DNA from: Alistipes sp. Marseille-P5061
GTDB lineage: Bacteria; Bacteroidota; Bacteroidia; Bacteroidales; Rikenellaceae
DNA length: 61,834 bases
Assembly (NCBI RefSeq): GCF_900290115.1
Contig: NZ_LT985749.1
Location: 580,614-642,447 of the forward strand
Reading direction: 5' to 3'
Shown here in pieces: positions 54,632 through 61,834 of this stretch (positions within the stretch are counted from its first letter, which is position 1; each line of letters starts with the position of its first letter). The notes under the pieces are model-generated. The model was not told where the DNA came from. It saw only the letters and a list, made by a program, of their open reading frames with translations, and searched no databases. Made by a program: the position numbers and the translations under genes.

Positions 54632-56302
54632 CTACTCATTAACAGGGAATACCACGCGGGAACCGTTGCAGTCAGAGGGAGCATTCGGGAAGTAGACGTT
54701 GCGGTAGCCCGAACGGAGGTAGTGCCAGTAGTTGAGCCACGAACCGCCCTTGATGACCTTATACATGCTCGACTCGGCTCCCACGGGGTCCTCGACCACC
54801 GTATCGGAGGTCAGGTTCTCGATGCCGTAGTAGTAGTCGAACCAGTCGGAGCACCACTCGTAGAGGTTTCCGTGCATGTCGTAGAGGCCCCACGGGTTGG
54901 GCTCCAGCTTCCCGACCTCGCTCGGTCCGTTATCCTTGGAGTTCTCATCGCACCAGGCATAGTCGGCAATGACGGAGTAGTCGGCACCGAAGGACCATGC
55001 GGTCGTCGTTCCGGCACGGCAGGCATACTCCCACGGCGCCTCGGTCGGCAGCTCGCCGCCAATCCAGTCGGCATAGGCCTTCGCACCGTACCACGTCACG
55101 TAGGACATGGGGTAGTTGCCCTTGTCGAGCACGGGAACCCATTTTTCCTCTGCCGAGTCGTAGCGGACGTTCCAGTTGGGGCTCTTCTGGAAGAGGGTCT
55201 GGACACCGTATCCCTCCACATTGGCGGTAATCTGGCTCAAGTCGCCGCTCACGTCGGCCACGCCCGTGGCGTTGAGGAACTGTGCGTACTGGCTGTTGGT
55301 AATCTCGTAGGTGCCGATGTAGTAGTCCTGGGTCAGGATGACCTTGTGCTGGGTCTCCATGTAGGTGTGGCCGGATTCGTTCTCGGGCGTACCCATCATG
55401 AATTCACCGGCGACGATTCGGGTCAGCGCAAGGTATCCGACAAACTCGCTCTCCATGATGACAACCTCGCCCGAGGGAAGCGACAGCGCCTCCTGAAGCG
55501 TATTGCCGGCCATTTCGCGCCAGCCCGAGTAGAGGAACTTGAGCAGGTGGTCCCCCGCCTCGACGGTCTGGGCGGGAACCCATGCGCGGTACTCATACCC
55601 ATCCTCAAGGGTATTGGGATACTGGTAGAGAGCGACGTCGCCCTTGCTGCTGAGGTCCACTTCGGCCTTCAGCTCCGTGGCGGCGAGGTTCACCTTCACG
55701 CTGTTGCAGACGTTGCTCAGCTGAACCTGAATATCATCCGCGCCGGACTCCATCGGGTCGAAGGTCACGTCGACCATCGTGAGCGCATGGTAGAACATCA
55801 TGCAGACCGTGGCGCCGCGTGCCACGCCGATGGTGCGGGCGAGCATCAGGTCGCTGGCCGCAAAACTGTCGGCATCGGTCTGCTCCGCAAGGATGTTGAA
55901 GGTGATATCGAGCGGATTGGTAAAGCTTTCGTTGTAGGGATAGTAGGCGTAGAAGTCCAGCGGCTGGTCCGAGGGCCACTTCGCCGAGGGGTTGTTCTCC
56001 AGCGTCCACGACGCACCGTCGTAGACCAGCTTGGCATTGTTAAGCACGTTTCCTTCGCTCTGAAGCTCGCTTCCGAACTCCGTTGCGAATACACCGATGG
56101 CGTCACCCGATTTCCATGCCGTCCGGAATTTCTCGTTCACATCGGTACGGGTAAGCGGATAGAGCTGCGCATCGAACTTGATGGCAACCGAGGGAAGAGC
56201 ACCTCCCCCTTCCGTTGAATCATCCGAGCACGAAGAACCTGCCATGACGGATACGGCCAAAAGGGGCAACACCCATCGATTGATGAAGTAGAGTTTTTTC
56301 AT
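54632..56302 (-). CDS. Lipoprotein with fimbrillin-like N-terminus fused to a SUMF1/FGE-like domain
   Basis: The 556-residue protein has a lipobox (VMAGSSC), a fimbrillin/Mfa-like beta region (residues ~40-290, with YPLTRTD and FYHALTMVDVTF) and a C-terminal formylglycine-generating-enzyme-like domain (YYIGTYEITNSQYAQFLNAT, LPTEAPWEYACRAG, DMHGNLYEWCSDWF, GGSWLNYWHYLRSGYRN). The C-terminal cysteine pair of true sulphatase-activating FGE is not evident, so the fold may serve binding. The IS copy 2 lies 28 bases upstream of the ATG and probably displaces its native promoter. Confidence 0.8.
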   Translation of the reverse strand: MKKLYFINRWVLPLLAVSVMAGSSCSDDSTEGGGALPSVAIKFDAQLYPLTRTDVNEKFRTAWKSGDAIGVFATEFGSELQSEGNVLNNAKLVYDGASWTLENNPSAKWPSDQPLDFYAYYPYNESFTNPLDITFNILAEQTDADSFAASDLMLARTIGVARGATVCMMFYHALTMVDVTFDPMESGADDIQVQLSNVCNSVKVNLAATELKAEVDLSSKGDVALYQYPNTLEDGYEYRAWVPAQTVEAGDHLLKFLYSGWREMAGNTLQEALSLPSGEVVIMESEFVGYLALTRIVAGEFMMGTPENESGHTYMETQHKVILTQDYYIGTYEITNSQYAQFLNATGVADVSGDLSQITANVEGYGVQTLFQKSPNWNVRYDSAEEKWVPVLDKGNYPMSYVTWYGAKAYADWIGGELPTEAPWEYACRAGTTTAWSFGADYSVIADYAWCDENSKDNGPSEVGKLEPNPWGLYDMHGNLYEWCSDWFDYYYGIENLTSDTVVEDPVGAESSMYKVIKGGSWLNYWHYLRSGYRNVYFPNAPSDCNGSRVVFPVNE

Positions 56303-56323
56303 GATAAGGTGGGTTTTTGGTGT

Positions 56324-56330
56324 TACAATA
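56324..56330. repeat. Heptamer TACAATA flanking IS copy 2
   Basis: TACAATA directly precedes the left IS end. The same heptamer precedes IS copy 3 (60978-60984) and differs by one base from the TACGATA duplication at copy 1. Confidence 0.6.
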
Positions 56331-58010
56331 GGGACTGTCGTAAAAAGAATAAAACTTTATAATGAATTGATTGCCAATGTAATATAAAATTTGCATCTTA
56401 GCTAAAGATAAAAAGAATACCTCCAATTGCCCTAGAAAAGCCAAATTTGGAGGTATCGCAAAAATTAATCTGCATGGCTAAGGTACAAAATTTCTCTGAA
56501 ATATCACCCGATCTTCCTTTCACGGAGTTCGATTTTTATGAATTGTATAGGCGGACGTTCGAGACTAGCGAGCTGGGAAAAATCAGGAAGAGGCTGCCGC
56601 TTAGTGAGATGGCAGAGAACTTTGGACTGATAAGCAAGAGCATGAGAGCGAAGAAAGGACGAAAAACATACTTCACCCCGGAGGGCAAGGTTGCGCTGAT
56701 GTTCCTGAAGATGTACACAGGTCTGAGCAGCCCGAGGTTGATGGAGCATCTTAACGGCAACGTCCACTATCAGCTCTTCTGCGATGTGAGAATAGACCCG
56801 ATGCATCCTCTGACGAACTACAAACTTCTGGACGACGTGTTTTCGGAGCTGGCCCGCGGGCTGAAGATCCAACAGCAGCAGGAGATACTGGCAAGAGCCT
56901 GGAAACCGTACATGAAGGACCTGGATACGATGTATACGGATGCAACCTGTTACGAGAGCGAGATGCGCTATCCTACGGATGCGAAGCTTCTGTGGGAAGG
57001 AATAGAGAAGTCATATGAGATAATGTGCACTCTGAGTGCCAAGCTGAATGTGCACCGTCCGAGGACGAAGTACGTAGACGTAGAGAAGGCCAACCTGTCG
57101 TACAGGAAGCGGCGCAGGCATACGAAAGTCCAGACCAGGAAACTGACCAGACGCCTGCTCAACCTTTTGGGGAAGATACTGAAGCAGACCCGCACACTGG
57201 AGAGGGAGAATGCAGGCGCGGAGAAATTGCTGACAGCCAGACAGAAGAGCGATATTGAAATCATCACAAGAGTGTACCGCCAGCAGAAGGCCCACTTCGA
57301 GAACAACAATCCTCGCGAGAGTGTCAAGGACAGGATAGTGAGCATCAGCAAGCCGTATGTGAGGCCGATCGTGAGAGGCAAGGAAGTGAAGAGCGTAGAG
57401 TTTGGTGCGAAGTGCAACAACATCCAGGTTGACGGACTCTCATTCATCGAGAAGCTGTCATTCAATGCCTTCAACGAGGGAACCAGGCTTACGCACTGCC
57501 TGAAGATGCACCGAAAGCTCTTCGGTGTGGACGCGAAGAAGGTCGGAGGAGATGCAGGCTATGCCGGCAGCGCCAACAGGGGGTACTGCAAGGATAGAGG
57601 AATACAGACGTCATTCGTCAAGCGTGGCCGTCCGTCCTTGGAAAAGAAAGAGAACGACATCATCCGCAACGAGCTGGCGAGGGTGAGGGCAACGAGGATG
57701 GAAGGCTCGTTCGGAACGCAGAAGGAACACTATGGCCTGAAACGCATCAAGGCAAGGACGAAGTTGACCGAAATCCTGTACATCTTCTTTGGCATCCACA
57801 CGGCGAATGCAGTACAGCTCGTCCGGCGGCAAGTCAACGAAATTGCTCAGGCTGCCTGATGTTCGAGGTGAGTGAGAAACGGCCCTTTCACTGGAGTATT
57901 GGCTCCAGTTGGGTCCAAAAATGAAAAAAGGGGCTCCGAAACGGAGCCGAAAATATAAAAAGATGAGTTCGATCGGAAAAATTACCGGGACAGTCTGCCG
58001 ATTGACTCAT
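56331..58010 (+). mobile_element. IS copy 2, right end truncated by 25 bases
   Basis: Nearly identical to copy 1 (11584-13287) from its left end GGGACTGTCG to ...GACTCAT at 58010, with one extra A before the gene. The final 25 bases, including the right inverted repeat, are missing and replaced by the cargo sequence. With the inverted copy 3 it brackets 58011-60977. Confidence 0.85.
56474..57859 (+). CDS. Transposase of IS copy 2
   Basis: 461 residues, full length, differing from the copy 1 transposase at about six positions. The catalytic region (GGDAGYAGSANRGYC, RMEGSFGTQKEHYGL) is intact. The gene could act on copies that keep both ends even though this copy lacks its right repeat. Confidence 0.85.
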   Translation: MAKVQNFSEISPDLPFTEFDFYELYRRTFETSELGKIRKRLPLSEMAENFGLISKSMRAKKGRKTYFTPEGKVALMFLKMYTGLSSPRLMEHLNGNVHYQLFCDVRIDPMHPLTNYKLLDDVFSELARGLKIQQQQEILARAWKPYMKDLDTMYTDATCYESEMRYPTDAKLLWEGIEKSYEIMCTLSAKLNVHRPRTKYVDVEKANLSYRKRRRHTKVQTRKLTRRLLNLLGKILKQTRTLERENAGAEKLLTARQKSDIEIITRVYRQQKAHFENNNPRESVKDRIVSISKPYVRPIVRGKEVKSVEFGAKCNNIQVDGLSFIEKLSFNAFNEGTRLTHCLKMHRKLFGVDAKKVGGDAGYAGSANRGYCKDRGIQTSFVKRGRPSLEKKENDIIRNELARVRATRMEGSFGTQKEHYGLKRIKARTKLTEILYIFFGIHTANAVQLVRRQVNEIAQAA

Positions 58011-58074
58011 GTATAATTTTGTCTCGTGTTGCACTTGCTCGTTGACTCTGCCAAAAGCCCCCGGCGTTGATTTT

Positions 58075-58107
58075 TTTGCATTTTTCTGCGAAAATCTGTA
58101 AATTTGC
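58075..58107 (+). promoter_or_regulatory. Complete Bacteroidota promoter of the C66 protease gene
   Basis: TTTG at 58075-58078 (-33), 21 bases of spacer, then TAAATTTG at 58100-58107 (-7): a textbook match. It lies just inside the cargo, right after the truncated IS end. Confidence 0.75.
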
Positions 58108-58113
58108 AGTCTT

Positions 58114-59994
58114 ATGACCAATTATATGACAATGTTTATGTGTGGTAATGCGGCTTCCGCAATGCGTGCGTTTGCAGCCGCTGCTTTTCTTCTTTTCTTG
58201 CCGGCCTGCATGAAGACGGAGGAGCCTGTTTCCGTACAGGATGACGGATTCATTGAACTGGCATTCACCAAAAACGGTTTTGTTGATGATACGCAGGATA
58301 TGCCATCAGTGAAGGCGGATGTGGATGAAGACGGGAGCGGAACTTTTACGGAAGGGGACAAGGTCGGGTTGTATATATACGGCAGTCCTTCCAGGCATGT
58401 CATTCTCACTCTTGAGAACGGCAGGTGGACTCCGGCGCTGAAGAAGAGCGACCTGGGATCCGGCACGGCCAGGCTTTCCGCATATTATCCTGTATCGGAG
58501 GCTGAAGGCATCGGGTCAAACGTGCACCGCCATAAGGTGCAGACCGACCAGAGCGGGGACGGCTACATGGAATCGGATCTTCTGTGGAGCCATCTCGACA
58601 TTGATCTTGGCTCGCTTTCAGGCAACAGGATAGAATTCCCTTTCAGGCATGCCATGCACAGGCTTGTCATAAACATTACGGGCTCTGACGGTACATTGCC
58701 CGAAGACCTTTCAGTAAAGGTCCTCAATAAGACCGAGGGGTCGCTTTCAATCTATAGCGGAAGTCTGAATGATCCGTCCGGTGAAAAGGTGAGAATAGAT
58801 GCCAGAAAAGCGGAAGGGAGTCAGGGCAAGTTTTCCGCAATACTTTTCCCGGGCAGTCTGGGCCCTTATTCCGACGGATGGGTGGAAATAACTGCGGGCG
58901 GCAAGACCTCGACCTTCAAGGCGCCGTCGGAAATCGGCGGCAGGGATTTTCTGGAGAGCGGAAAGGAGACTGTGCTGAACCTGAGTCTGAATCAGGGCGG
59001 CGTCGGCCCCGGGGAAGAGCCGGAGCCGGAGCCTGATCCCGACTATGCTGGGAAAATATGCTGGGTATATGGAGTCAAGACGCCGGAAACTCCTGACTAC
59101 AATGAGGAGACCGTGAAAGTGCTGACAGATACGGATAAATTTTATCCGTGGAACTTCCCTTCAGGAGTATGGTTCAAGTTTGACAGCGATCCTGAAACAG
59201 CCTATCTGAACTGGCAGGAGGGCTTCCGCTGGTATGACTGCGACAAGGACAATCCGGACGAAAGCAACTCCCGTCCCGGCTATCATGACAGCAACATGTG
59301 CTGGGCGGCCGCTTCGGCATGCATGCTCCACTGGTGGATGAACATCAACAGCGACTATATTGCCGCGTATGACCGTAAATATGGAGATGTGTGCCCGAAA
59401 TATCCGCGCCCTTCATCTGAATTTTCTGGCACTGAAAAAAGCGAGATATTCAATTTCTTCAGGGAGGCAAGCCGTAACCGCGGAGGGGATGCGAGGGACG
59501 GCATCAACTGGTTCATCAACCACACTCCCGGATTGGGTCTAAACGACACTTTCGACGACGATGCCTTCGGAGGCTATTTTACGGAGGTTTTCAAGGGAAT
59601 GAAGATAGCCGACTCTTTCGGGGGCTTCAGCAAGGAAACGTTCAACGAGCTCATAAAAGACGCCCTTGAGAATGACCGCGGACTCGGATTCATACGCTCA
59701 CACGGACTGACGCATGTCATGGCTCTCTATGGTGTCGAATTCGATGATGAAGGATATATCTCGGCCGTATATTATGTCGACAACAACGACTATTATAATT
59801 TTCAGGTCACAGGCAGCAGCACTCCGTTCCAGAGGCATCGCCTGATCCGCAAGAAGATCACCTACAATGAGGGCAGCGGATTCAAGATATTGATTGGGGA
59901 GGGTACATCGTATGCGATAGTCGGAGTGACTACGATGGATCTTATGCGTGACGTATGGCGGAACGCCTTTCCGGAAGTGCGCACAGACGACTGA
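58114..59994 (+). CDS. Lipoprotein with fimbrillin-like domain and IdeS/Mac-like (C66) cysteine protease domain
   Basis: The frame encodes 626 residues. Because the promoter would start RNA near 58114, the ATG at 58162 (MRAFAAAAFLLFLPAC) is a likelier start and gives a lipobox. Residues ~36-290 resemble FimB/Mfa-type fimbrillin proteins (FPFRHAMHRLVINI). A Glu/Pro linker (~298-310) leads to a papain-fold domain matching IdeS: Cys396 in NMCWAAASACMLHWWM, His534 in THVMALYGVEF, Asp556 in YYVDNND. IdeS cleaves IgG. Target here is unproven. Codon use (AGG, ATA) and lower GC indicate transfer. Confidence 0.8.
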   Translation: MTNYMTMFMCGNAASAMRAFAAAAFLLFLPACMKTEEPVSVQDDGFIELAFTKNGFVDDTQDMPSVKADVDEDGSGTFTEGDKVGLYIYGSPSRHVILTLENGRWTPALKKSDLGSGTARLSAYYPVSEAEGIGSNVHRHKVQTDQSGDGYMESDLLWSHLDIDLGSLSGNRIEFPFRHAMHRLVINITGSDGTLPEDLSVKVLNKTEGSLSIYSGSLNDPSGEKVRIDARKAEGSQGKFSAILFPGSLGPYSDGWVEITAGGKTSTFKAPSEIGGRDFLESGKETVLNLSLNQGGVGPGEEPEPEPDPDYAGKICWVYGVKTPETPDYNEETVKVLTDTDKFYPWNFPSGVWFKFDSDPETAYLNWQEGFRWYDCDKDNPDESNSRPGYHDSNMCWAAASACMLHWWMNINSDYIAAYDRKYGDVCPKYPRPSSEFSGTEKSEIFNFFREASRNRGGDARDGINWFINHTPGLGLNDTFDDDAFGGYFTEVFKGMKIADSFGGFSKETFNELIKDALENDRGLGFIRSHGLTHVMALYGVEFDDEGYISAVYYVDNNDYYNFQVTGSSTPFQRHRLIRKKITYNEGSGFKILIGEGTSYAIVGVTTMDLMRDVWRNAFPEVRTDD

Positions 59995-60052
59995 AGCTGA
60001 AAAATGATGTCGGGCAGTGCACGGCAGGATTGCAGACATTTTTATGATGATT

Positions 60053-60940
60053 ATGAAGAGTTATAAATTTTTTCTATATGCTGCGGCGATTCTGCCGGCG
60101 GCCGTCTCATGCGACAGATCCGTCCTTCCCGGCGGGGACGGCGGCAGCGATGAAGTGACGGGAAAAATCGACATAAGGACTGCCGTAGGCCCCATTGTGA
60201 AGTCGCCTCAGCTCGGACAGGACGGCTCCGGAAATTTCGTAAGCGGAGACATGTTCCGGCTTACGGTTTCAGGAGAGGGCTTTGATGATATAAGCGAGAT
60301 TTATACGGTGGGAGAAACGGAACTTTTCTGGTCGGATTTGGAGCTTCCGGATAATTCCGGTACGGTGTATTTTTCAGGATGTTATCCTGATCAGGATGCC
60401 GTTTCAGACGGCAGTTTCCGTTTTGACATGCCGGCAGACGGCGAGACGGATCTTCTGCTTGCCAAGGCTGTTCCGGTGGCGTACCAGGCGTCGGCGGTGG
60501 AGCTGAAATTCTCTCATGCTTTCCACAGGCTTGCCATAGAATATGTGTCTGACGGCACTTATTCCGATTCCAATCTTTCGCAGGTAGCCACATCCGTCAA
60601 TGCGATGTCCTCATGCACGGTGGATCTGCGCAAGGGCGAAGTTGAATCAGGCTCTGCTGCCCGTCCGGCAAGATACATGGAAAAGAAGGGGAATTCCGTG
60701 TCATATATGCTGATTCCGCAGCAGAAAGACGATGTCACTGTAGAGGTCTCTTTCCAGGGTATGAAAAAGACGTTCACTCTTCCGGACACCACCGGGGACG
60801 GTCAGGCGCTCAGTCAGCTTGAAGGAGGCAAAATGCTGACGGTGCGGCTTGAGATTTCTTCGGACGGGATCAGAATGGACGGAGTGGAGATCATAGGATG
60901 GGAGTCCCAGGGAACTGTCAACGGAGGCATATCCTTCTGA
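60053..60940 (+). CDS. Fimbrillin-like lipoprotein
   Basis: The ATG at 60053 (MKSYKFFLYAAAILPAAVSC) gives 295 residues with a lipobox; an ATG at 60044 is also possible. The body carries the fimbrillin-type pattern (TVYFSGCYPDQDAV, LKFSHAFHRLAIEYV, YMLIPQQKDDVTVEVSF) seen in the N-terminal part of the preceding protease. It begins 58 bases after that gene and has the same base composition, so they probably form one operon and may assemble together at the surface. Confidence 0.7.
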   Translation: MKSYKFFLYAAAILPAAVSCDRSVLPGGDGGSDEVTGKIDIRTAVGPIVKSPQLGQDGSGNFVSGDMFRLTVSGEGFDDISEIYTVGETELFWSDLELPDNSGTVYFSGCYPDQDAVSDGSFRFDMPADGETDLLLAKAVPVAYQASAVELKFSHAFHRLAIEYVSDGTYSDSNLSQVATSVNAMSSCTVDLRKGEVESGSAARPARYMEKKGNSVSYMLIPQQKDDVTVEVSFQGMKKTFTLPDTTGDGQALSQLEGGKMLTVRLEISSDGIRMDGVEIIGWESQGTVNGGISF

Positions 60941-60977
60941 ATCACCTCCGTCATCAGGCATTGATTATGGACAGGAC

Positions 60978-60984
60978 TACAATA
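60978..60984. repeat. Heptamer TACAATA flanking IS copy 3
   Basis: Immediately precedes the GGGACAGTCG end of the inverted IS copy; identical to the heptamer at 56324-56330. Confidence 0.6.
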
Positions 60985-61834
60985 GGGACAGTCGTTTAAT
61001 TCCGTCATTATGAGTCAATCGGCAGACTGTCCCGGTAATTTTTCCGATCGAACTCATCTTTTTATATTTTCGGCTCCGTTTCGGAGCCCCTTTTTTCATT
61101 TTTGGACCCAACTGGAGCCAATACTCCAGTGAAAGGGCCGTTTCTCACTCACCTCGAACATCAGGCAGCCTGGGCAATTTCGTTGACTTCCCGCCGGACG
61201 AGCTGTACTGCATTCGCCGTGTGGATGCCAAAGAAGATGTACAGGATTTCGGTCAACTTCGTCCTTGCCTTGATGCGTTTCAGGCCATAGTGTTCCTTCT
61301 GCGTTCCGAACGAGCCTTCCATCCTCGTTGCCCTCACCCTCGCCAGCTCGTTGCGGATGATGTCGTTCTCTTTCTTTTCCAAGGACGGACGGCCACGCTT
61401 GACGAATGACGTCTGTATTCCTCTATCCTTGCAGTACCCCCTGTTGGCGCTGCCGGCATAGCCTGCATCTCCTCCGACCTTCTTCGCCTCCACACCGAAG
61501 AGCTTTCGGTGCATCTTCAGGCAGTGCGTAAGCCTGGTTCCCTCGTTGAAGGCATTGAATGACAGCTTCTCGATGAATGAGAGTCCGTCAACCTGGATGT
61601 TGTTGCACTTCGCACCAAACTCTACGCTCTTCACTTCCTTGCCTCTCACGATCGGCCTCACATACGGCTTGCTGATGCTCACTATCCTGTCCTTGACACT
61701 CTCGCGAGGATTGTTGTTCTCGAAGTGGGCCTTCTGCTGGCGGTACACTCTTGTGATGATTTCAATATCGCTCTTCTGTCTGGCTGTCAGCAATTTCTCC
61801 GCGCCTGCATTCTCCCTCTCCAGTGTGCGGGTCT
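60985..61834 (-). mobile_element. IS copy 3, inverted, running off the window
   Basis: Begins with the intact right end (GGGACAGTCG), then the GGCTCCG hairpin tail and transposase in reverse orientation. The left end lies beyond the window. Inverted relative to copy 2, it forms the right boundary of the protease cargo. Confidence 0.88.
61161..61834 (-). CDS. Transposase of IS copy 3 (partial, 5' end outside window)
   Basis: The C-terminal ~224 residues of the same transposase, open to the window edge and virtually identical to copies 1 and 2. It includes the GGDAGYAGSANRGYC and MEGSFGTQKEHYGL segments. Confidence 0.88.
   Translation of the reverse strand, partial: TRTLERENAGAEKLLTARQKSDIEIITRVYRQQKAHFENNNPRESVKDRIVSISKPYVRPIVRGKEVKSVEFGAKCNNIQVDGLSFIEKLSFNAFNEGTRLTHCLKMHRKLFGVEAKKVGGDAGYAGSANRGYCKDRGIQTSFVKRGRPSLEKKENDIIRNELARVRATRMEGSFGTQKEHYGLKRIKARTKLTEILYIFFGIHTANAVQLVRREVNEIAQAA

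Noticed and set aside
54632..56302. Sulphatase-activating formylglycine-generating enzyme.
   Set aside because: No sulphatase gene is present, the C-terminal cysteine pair is not evident, and the domain is fused to a fimbrillin-type lipoprotein region.
56331..60984. A simple composite transposon with matching outer target duplications.
   Set aside because: The outer end of copy 3 is outside the window. The heptamer TACAATA flanks the outer end of copy 2 but the inner side of copy 3, so it cannot be used as proof of one transposition event.
1..61834. CRISPR arrays, tRNA and rRNA genes.
   Set aside because: No regularly spaced direct repeats and no recognisable tRNA or rRNA sequence were found on reading both strands.

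Overview
The window looks like a chromosomal segment of a gut Bacteroidales, most likely Alistipes or another Rikenellaceae. The signs are recurrent Bacteroidota -7 promoter elements (TAnnTTTG), SusC/SusD genes, BACON and fimbrillin-type lipoproteins, a secreted choloylglycine hydrolase, and GC-rich core genes broken by AT-richer insertions. The genus is inferred from gene content; no rRNA or tRNA gene is visible.

Positions 1-20.5 kb form an accessory, defence-rich region. A flavin reductase is followed by an SF1 helicase-nuclease fusion and a GIY-YIG-type protein, then a complete convergent Wadjet operon (jetA-jetB-jetC-jetD, minus strand, 10887-4649). Next comes a second module: a decayed IS256-family transposase hit by a 1.7-kb IS, a KAP-type P-loop NTPase gene apparently split by an IS30 element, and a HipB/HipA pair. 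The second module lies between two direct copies of the 3' end of a 6-pyruvoyl-tetrahydropterin synthase (QueD-like) gene, each with 20 codons plus terminator (11126-11250 and 20456-20582). This is what tandem site-specific integration at a gene 3' end leaves behind.

Positions 20.5-37 kb are mostly chromosomal housekeeping and envelope genes. They include a QueD-like gene, a Fur/PerR regulator with a palindromic operator, system II cytochrome c maturation genes (resB, and ccsA with an in-frame TGA), a triple-haem cytochrome c peroxidase, an FMN reductase, purC, a 6S-like structured RNA, a cluster of small membrane or secreted proteins, a BACON lipoprotein gene with an in-frame TGA, a choloylglycine hydrolase, a dihydroorotate dehydrogenase-like protein and an MFS exporter.

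Positions 37-54 kb are a polysaccharide utilisation locus. A minus-strand arm carries GH26 mannanase, an AraC regulator, a GPH sugar symporter and GH97. A divergent plus-strand arm carries a SusE/F-like lipoprotein, GH2 beta-mannosidase, GH37-type enzyme, SusC, SusD and a further surface lipoprotein. The enzyme set fits a beta-mannan or galactomannan substrate.

Positions 54-61.8 kb hold a fimbrillin-SUMF1 fusion lipoprotein, then two inverted copies of the same 1.7-kb IS flanking a lower-GC two-gene cargo. The first cargo gene encodes a lipoprotein with a fimbrillin-like N-terminus and a C-terminal domain resembling the IgG-cleaving cysteine protease IdeS/Mac (C66). The second encodes a fimbrillin-like lipoprotein. 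This IS-bounded putative immunoglobulin protease is the most striking item. The Wadjet island at a queD attachment site and the two nonsense-interrupted genes follow.
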